DNA of 18,830 nucleotides, from contig JAHLWJ010000056.1 in NCBI GenBank assembly GCA_019057975.1, positions 1 through 18,830 on the forward strand, read 5' to 3'. Shown piece by piece: positions 15,087-18,830 of the stretch (position 1 is the stretch's first letter; each line of letters begins with the position of its first letter). The translations under genes were made by a program, and so were the position numbers. The notes under the pieces were generated by a model. It worked only from the letters and a program-made list of their open reading frames with translations, did no database searches and was not told the origin of the DNA. This DNA comes from Promethearchaeota archaeon (GTDB lineage: Archaea > Asgardarchaeota > Lokiarchaeia > Sigynarchaeales > SOKP01).

Positions 15087-15119
15087 CCATAATATAACTA
15101 TTTATTATATCAAAACAAA

Positions 15120-15135
15120 ACTATTTGAAAATAGT
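15120..15135. promoter_or_regulatory. Perfect inverted repeat in the TPR gene leader
   Basis: ACTATTT-GA-AAATAGT has perfect 7-nt arms. A further half-site ACTATTT lies at 15097-15103, around the predicted transcription start. This is the layout of a repressor operator just downstream of the start site; a weak RNA hairpin is the alternative. Confidence 0.4.
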
Positions 15136-15185
15136 CTTTATTCATTTAATCATAAATAAAATCCATAATAATAGTTTTTGAAAGG

Positions 15186-17171
15186 ATGAGCGCACAAAAA
15201 CCAAAAAAGATAGAAAAACCAGAGGAATTAATTCGAGCAGAACAATTAATTGACGAAGGTAAACTCGATAAGGCTTTTGCACTCATGAACAATTTTAAGC
15301 AAAAAGATGGGATCACCCATCATGATAAAGTATCATGTCATCTACTTCAATGTCAAATTCTATTATGGCAAGGGAAGTACAAAGAGCTTATTAAACAGGC
15401 TAAGCAAACTTATAAAGAAAGTGAAGTATTAGAAACCAGTTTCCTTAAAGTCGACAGTTTACTTTTGATGGTACATGCATTTGTAAGGTTTAAGAAATTT
15501 GATGAAGCTTTTGATTTGATTAAGCAAGGAGAAGAATTAATGAAAACAGTTCCACAAGAATTAACAAAAGCGCGCAAGCAAAGAGAGGCTTCTTTAGCTT
15601 TTATAAAAGGATTTATTTTTTACAGAAAAGGAAGAAGTCCAAATGACGCAGATCTGGCATTAGAATACTTGGAGCGAAGCTTAGCATTACGAGAAGAATT
15701 GGGGATTAAGCATGAAATTTCCGAATCTCTTTTAACGATAGCATACAATCTATGTAAATTTAAAGGTGAACAGAATCGTGCTTTAAAATTTGCCGAGAGA
15801 GGTTTAGCCCTTGCTAAAGAGAGTACCAAAAAATATTACATTGCTGCTAGTCTTTTTGTTATGGCTTGGATATATGGCCTTAAAGGGGAATTAGATCGTA
15901 GTATTAGATTTTATGAGCAAAGCATGACGCTTTTCAAGGAACTTAACAATAAATATAGGATGGCGCATGTTTTTAACAATCTATCTAATAGATATAAAAT
16001 GAGAGGAGAATTGGATCGTGCGTTAGAGTGTATAGAACAAGCTATGGTACTAAACCGCGATGTAGGAAGATTAAGAACGCTAGCTATTAATCATGATATT
16101 TTAATTCAAATTTTAATTGATAAGGGGGATCTTGATCGAGCTCAGATTTCTCTTCATAACATGGAGAAATTGAACATTCAATTAAAAGATAAATACGTTA
16201 ATTTAACTTATCTTCTTGATAAAGCTATATTATTGAAAACAAGTCTTAGGGCTCGTGATCGAGGTAAAGCTGAAGAGATTTTAATGCAACTCCTTGAAGA
16301 TGAGAATTTATTCTATGAAAATAGGTTAAGAACATTACTTAACTTATGTGAATTGCTCCTAACTGAGTTACGCATGACTAATGACTTTGAAGTGTTGGAT
16401 GAGTTAAATCAATTTATTAGTCAATTATTAGATATTGCCGAAAAATCGAAGTCATACTGGATCCTGAGCGAAGTTCACCTATTACAAGCAAAACTCTCAT
16501 TATTAACTTTTGATATAAAAAAAGCTCAAAGATTTTTGATCCAAGCTCAAAAAATAGCAGAAAGGTTCAGTCTTACTCAGCTAGCAATGAAAATTTCGAT
16601 TGAACATGATAAATTGCTAAATCAAATGAGTACATGGGAGAAACTAAAGGAATCAAAAAAGTCATTAGCTGAACGCATTGAAATTTTGGATCTTAATGAA
16701 GAAATCGACCGCATGTTGAATAAGCGAATAATAGAACTCCCCGAGTTAGCTGATGAAGAACCCGTATTATTATTAATCATTACGGCGGCCGGAACATGCT
16801 TGTTTTCTAATTCGTTTTCAAAGGATTTCCCTTTCGAAGAAGACCTTGTTAGTAGTTTTCTAACTGCTTTTAACTCTTTTAGCGAAGAGCTTTTTTCTGA
16901 AGGACTTGATCGGGCTAGATTTGGTGATTACATAATACTCATGGAATCTGTAGTAAATTATTCTGTTTGTTATTTATTCAAAGGTCAGACCTATCTTGCG
17001 AAACAAAAGCTTGCCAAGTTCTCAGAGAGAATACAAAATATAACATCTATATGGCAACTCCTCGAGAAATTTTATAAAACAAACCAAGTTCTAGAAATGA
17101 AGGATAGTACTCCACTTAAATCACTCATTACAGATATATTCACTAAAAGAAGCATTGAAATGAATGTTTAA
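15186..17171 (+). CDS. TPR-repeat protein with a longin-like C-terminal domain
   Basis: A 661-residue soluble protein. Residues about 10-490 are helical repeats; the clearest TPR units contain KGELDRSIRFYEQSMTL, RGELDRALECIEQAMVL and KGDLDRAQISLHNMEKL, about 40 residues apart. Residues about 520-640 change character: EEPVLLLIITAAGTCLFSNS, then a helix LVSSFLTAFNSFSEELFSE, then RFGDYIILMESVVNYSVCYL. This beta-beta-helix-beta-beta order resembles longin/roadblock-like folds, abundant in Asgard archaea. TPRs bind partner proteins, so this is probably a scaffold; the longin call is inference from pattern. The ATG directly abuts GAAAGG (15180-15185), an unusually short SD spacing. The gene lies alone between two direct repeats, with its own TATA box. 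Confidence 0.75.
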   Translation: MSAQKPKKIEKPEELIRAEQLIDEGKLDKAFALMNNFKQKDGITHHDKVSCHLLQCQILLWQGKYKELIKQAKQTYKESEVLETSFLKVDSLLLMVHAFVRFKKFDEAFDLIKQGEELMKTVPQELTKARKQREASLAFIKGFIFYRKGRSPNDADLALEYLERSLALREELGIKHEISESLLTIAYNLCKFKGEQNRALKFAERGLALAKESTKKYYIAASLFVMAWIYGLKGELDRSIRFYEQSMTLFKELNNKYRMAHVFNNLSNRYKMRGELDRALECIEQAMVLNRDVGRLRTLAINHDILIQILIDKGDLDRAQISLHNMEKLNIQLKDKYVNLTYLLDKAILLKTSLRARDRGKAEEILMQLLEDENLFYENRLRTLLNLCELLLTELRMTNDFEVLDELNQFISQLLDIAEKSKSYWILSEVHLLQAKLSLLTFDIKKAQRFLIQAQKIAERFSLTQLAMKISIEHDKLLNQMSTWEKLKESKKSLAERIEILDLNEEIDRMLNKRIIELPELADEEPVLLLIITAAGTCLFSNSFSKDFPFEEDLVSSFLTAFNSFSEELFSEGLDRARFGDYIILMESVVNYSVCYLFKGQTYLAKQKLAKFSERIQNITSIWQLLEKFYKTNQVLEMKDSTPLKSLITDIFTKRSIEMNV

Positions 17172-17580
17172 GTGTACTACTATTATATTTAAACTTTTGG
17201 GGGGGCTCTTAATTTTTTTATAACATTTTTATTAATTAAAATGAAAATTAAAGAATGATCCTAATTCTTTTTTGTTATACTTCTATCTTAAACTGGCTTG
17301 TTTAATAATAATTACCCTTCCATCGACACAGGACGATTAATCGCTAGACTGCTTTTATCGATGACCACTTTGAATAAGTTCACTTATTGATAGAAAATAC
17401 CTAAACAATAACCTTAGAGTTTTTAATTGAAAAATAGCGAGGGAATATAATTGTGCAATAGTTCTCTTTTTTCATCCCAAAAGACAAATTTTATTTTTAA
17501 TCTTGCATTAATTTCTGTATCAAATATCGATGAATTATGAAAATATATAATAAATGTATATTTGAAGGAGATGATTAAAA
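17172..17580 (+). other. Intergenic region before L7Ae, with possible structured RNA
   Basis: About 400 nt. A run of seven G (17199-17205) then seven T (17213-17219) follows the TPR gene and may be its terminator. From about 17310 to 17400 base composition is more balanced: CATCGA (17321-17326) can pair with TCGATG (17358-17363) around a perfect palindrome CGATTAATCG (17334-17343), and AATAAG-TTCA-CTTATT (17373-17388) forms a hairpin. Direct-repeat copy 2 lies at 17473-17539. The SD for L7Ae, AAGGAG, is at 17565-17570. No protein gene is evident. Confidence 0.4.
17473..17539 (+). repeat. 67-nt direct repeat, copy 2
   Basis: Ungapped match to 14989-15055, ending about 40 nt before the L7Ae start. 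Its position beside a ribosomal protein gene suggests it is the original copy, carrying part of the L7Ae promoter or leader. That direction is inference. Confidence 0.85.
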
Positions 17581-17952
17581 ATTTCATATGTTAAATTTCA
17601 AGTCCCAGATAAATTAAAAACTTCACTAAAGACAGCATTAAGCAAAATTGCCGAATCTCGAGATTCTAAAATCCGAAAGGGAATGAACGAGGTTACCAAA
17701 TCTATTGAAAGACAACTTGCAAAACTCATTGTTATGGCTGAGGATGTTAGTCCTCCAGAAATTCTATTCCATATTCCGCTTTTATGTGAAGAAAAAGGAA
17801 TTCCTTATGCATACTTGTCAACTAAAAAAGAACTAGGAAATACAGTGAGAATTAATGTATCAGCAAGTGCTATTGGTATAGAGAAAGTTGGAACAGGAAA
17901 TGATGGCGTTTTAGATGATGTGATAAAGAAATTGGAAGAAATTAAAAAGTAA
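17581..17952 (+). CDS. rpl7ae: Large subunit ribosomal protein L7Ae, ATT start
   Basis: L7Ae binds kink-turn RNA in 23S rRNA and in archaeal box C/D and H/ACA sRNPs and RNase P. Starting at ATT 17581 the protein is 123 residues, the normal length, reading (M)SYVKFQVPDKLKTSLKTAL, then KIRKGMNEVTKSIERQLAKL, IVMAEDVSPPEILFHIPLLC and SASAIGIEKVG. The first in-frame ATG (17683) would drop 34 residues, including the conserved YVKFQVP and much of the RNA-binding region. ATT lies 10 nt after the SD GGAG, the same spacing as in the paralogue pair at 6675-7157. An out-of-frame ATG directly after the SD (17571) starts a 7-codon ORF, MIKNFIC. A missing base in the A5 run at 17577-17581 is the alternative explanation. 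S28e follows after 19 nt. Confidence 0.9.
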   Translation: MSYVKFQVPDKLKTSLKTALSKIAESRDSKIRKGMNEVTKSIERQLAKLIVMAEDVSPPEILFHIPLLCEEKGIPYAYLSTKKELGNTVRINVSASAIGIEKVGTGNDGVLDDVIKKLEEIKK

Positions 17953-17971
17953 ATAAACCTGGTGAAATTAT

Positions 17972-18217
17972 TTGGTTAAATTAGATAAATCAAAGGGAGT
18001 CCGTACTAAAGATCAATCCACACCCGCCCAAGTCATTCAAGTGATTGGTCGAACTGGGCTCACAGGCGAAATCACTCAGATTAAAGTAAGGATTCTAGAT
18101 GGTCCAGATAGGAATAGAATCTTAACTAGGAATGTGAAAGGTCCTATCAGAATAAATGATATAGTAATCCTACGAGAAGTAGAAAGAGAAGCCCGTAAAA
18201 TAAGAAAACGCCGATAA
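17972..18217 (+). CDS. rps28e: Small subunit ribosomal protein S28e
   Basis: A small OB-fold protein of the 30S subunit near the mRNA exit. The 81-residue product shows the family signatures [40 protein letters not shown] and the strongly conserved C-terminus [15 protein letters not shown]. The start is TTG, with a GGTGA SD (17961-17965) 6 nt upstream; no in-frame ATG is available. L7Ae-S28e adjacency is a widely conserved archaeal arrangement. Confidence 0.96.
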   Translation: MVKLDKSKGVRTKDQSTPAQVIQVIGRTGLTGEITQIKVRILDGPDRNRILTRNVKGPIRINDIVILREVEREARKIRKRR

Positions 18218-18261
18218 ATATATTTTTATTTAAAATTAATTACACTTACATTATTACTTTA

Positions 18262-18830
18262 TTATTTTTCCACCAAATGCTTTTTTTCTTTTAAAATTTC
18301 AAGTTCTGATACAAGCCAACATAATTCTTCATAAGTGGAGGAGGATTTAAGAATATCTTTAGTTTTTTTATTAATTTCCTTTTCCGAAGGCTCCTTATTT
18401 ACTTTTAAAAGATTTAATTGTAATTCAGCTAATCGTCTAGATAAATCCTCATAGGATACTTTTTCGTTTGAAAGTTTATGGACAGCAAGAGTTATTTCAG
18501 CTTCTAGATCCATTTCCAGTCCCGATTCAATGAGTTCTAAAGTGTCTTCAATTTCTAGCTCTAATTCCTCTCTCTTTTCTAAAGATGCATCTTCTCCCAA
18601 ACCCTTCTTTAAAAGATCCATAATTGCAAGAAAAGCTCCAAATTCCTTATCCTGATTAATAATTTGGATTTTAGCAGTAGTTTTCCGCTTATTATTTAAA
18701 CTGTTTGCTCTTTTTTTACTAAAATCTCTCTTTCTTTTAGACGAATTTGAGCCATGCCATAAGTATATTGTTTTAAAATCATCAATTAAATAAACTTTAG
18801 TGTTGCTGAAATCAACTTTACTTACTTTCC
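18262..18830 (-). CDS. Gelsolin-domain protein, C-terminal part (cut by window edge)
   Basis: The frame is open from the window edge without a stop, so the 5' end lies outside; 188 residues are visible. Residues 11-30 read KVYLIDDFKTIYLWHGSNSS, followed by the basic helix KRKRDFSKKRANSLNNKRKT and QIINQDKEFGAFLAIMD. This matches the gelsolin/villin pattern of a strand, W-x-G, a helix with a conserved Ala, and a second strand ending near an acidic-Phe motif. The remaining 115 residues are acidic and helical (LELEIEDTLELIESGLEMDL, then SRRLAELQLNLLKV), probably coiled coil. Gelsolin-like proteins bind or sever actin; Asgard archaea encode both actin and gelsolin-type proteins. The internal ATG at 18621 would remove the domain, so it is not the start. 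Confidence 0.7.
   Translation of the reverse strand, partial: KVSKVDFSNTKVYLIDDFKTIYLWHGSNSSKRKRDFSKKRANSLNNKRKTTAKIQIINQDKEFGAFLAIMDLLKKGLGEDASLEKREELELEIEDTLELIESGLEMDLEAEITLAVHKLSNEKVSYEDLSRRLAELQLNLLKVNKEPSEKEINKKTKDILKSSSTYEELCWLVSELEILKEKKHLVEK

Larger units (their letters stand above)
14851..15185. other. Divergent intergenic region between rpoN and the TPR gene
   Basis: The 335 nt contain the rpoN promoter region on the minus strand, direct-repeat copy 1 (14989-15055), a good TATA box for the TPR gene (TTTATATA, 15079-15086) and a perfect inverted repeat (15120-15135). No gene is evident: the open frame at 14816-15067 on the minus strand overlaps rpoN out of frame and looks non-coding. 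Confidence 0.5.

Noticed and set aside
14989..17539. The direct repeats as a CRISPR array or a transposon
   Set aside because: Only two copies 2.4 kb apart with no spacers; no transposase, and no terminal inverted repeats were seen.
17683..17952. L7Ae as an 89-residue protein starting at ATG 17683
   Set aside because: This would lose conserved N-terminal sequence that is present in frame upstream behind a good SD.

Overview
The window is AT-rich archaeal DNA, most probably from an Asgard archaeon of Lokiarchaeota type. Archaeal or eukaryotic-type ribosomal proteins (S6e, L24e, L7Ae, S28e), RNA polymerase subunit Rpo10/RpoN, a fused Fae-Hps enzyme and a probable F420-dependent reductase place it in Archaea. 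Two gelsolin-like sequences and a TPR protein with a possible longin-like tail suggest the Asgard assignment. That last step is inference from protein character, not from a search.

Layout. 1-358: the 3' tip of an unknown gene and the leader of a leucine-type operon. 359-3844 (+): leuA-leuC-leuD, converting a 2-oxoacid plus acetyl-CoA to an isomerised malate derivative; leuB is not in view; a T-run terminator follows. 4059-6314 (+): a 751-residue TrmB-like protein in which about 500 residues of predicted coiled coil separate the DNA-binding and effector domains. 6675-7157 (-): two tandem paralogous proteins of 75-77 residues behind an 8-bp inverted repeat. 7419-8669 (+): a U32-family Fe-S protein. 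8664-9239 (-): a probable F420-dependent reductase. 9347-10642 (-): Fae-Hps. 11006-11324 (+): a probable frameshifted gene. 11335-13803 (-): an overlapping operon of a gelsolin-like protein of unknown function, a B12-binding-type radical SAM protein and an alkyltransferase-like (ATL) DNA repair protein.

13978-18217 holds information-processing genes: S6e and L24e (+), Rpo10 (-), a TPR protein (+), then L7Ae and S28e (+). The last partial gene (18262-18830, -) carries a recognisable gelsolin domain and runs off the window.

Two genes have been restored by reading past standard start codons. Rpo10 (14650-14850) has ACG where the family has its initiator Met, 7 nt after a strong Shine-Dalgarno (SD). 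L7Ae is full length (123 residues) only if it begins at ATT (17581). S6e starts at GTG and S28e at TTG, so four of the five information-processing genes lack an in-frame ATG start.

The TPR gene lies between two 67-nt direct repeats (14989-15055 and 17473-17539). This suggests a duplication or insertion that may have separated L24e from L7Ae-S28e, which are adjacent in many archaea. Genes with no SD tend to have a TATA-like box about 30-35 nt before the start codon, suggesting leaderless mRNAs beside SD-led ones. I saw no tRNA, rRNA, CRISPR array or transposase.
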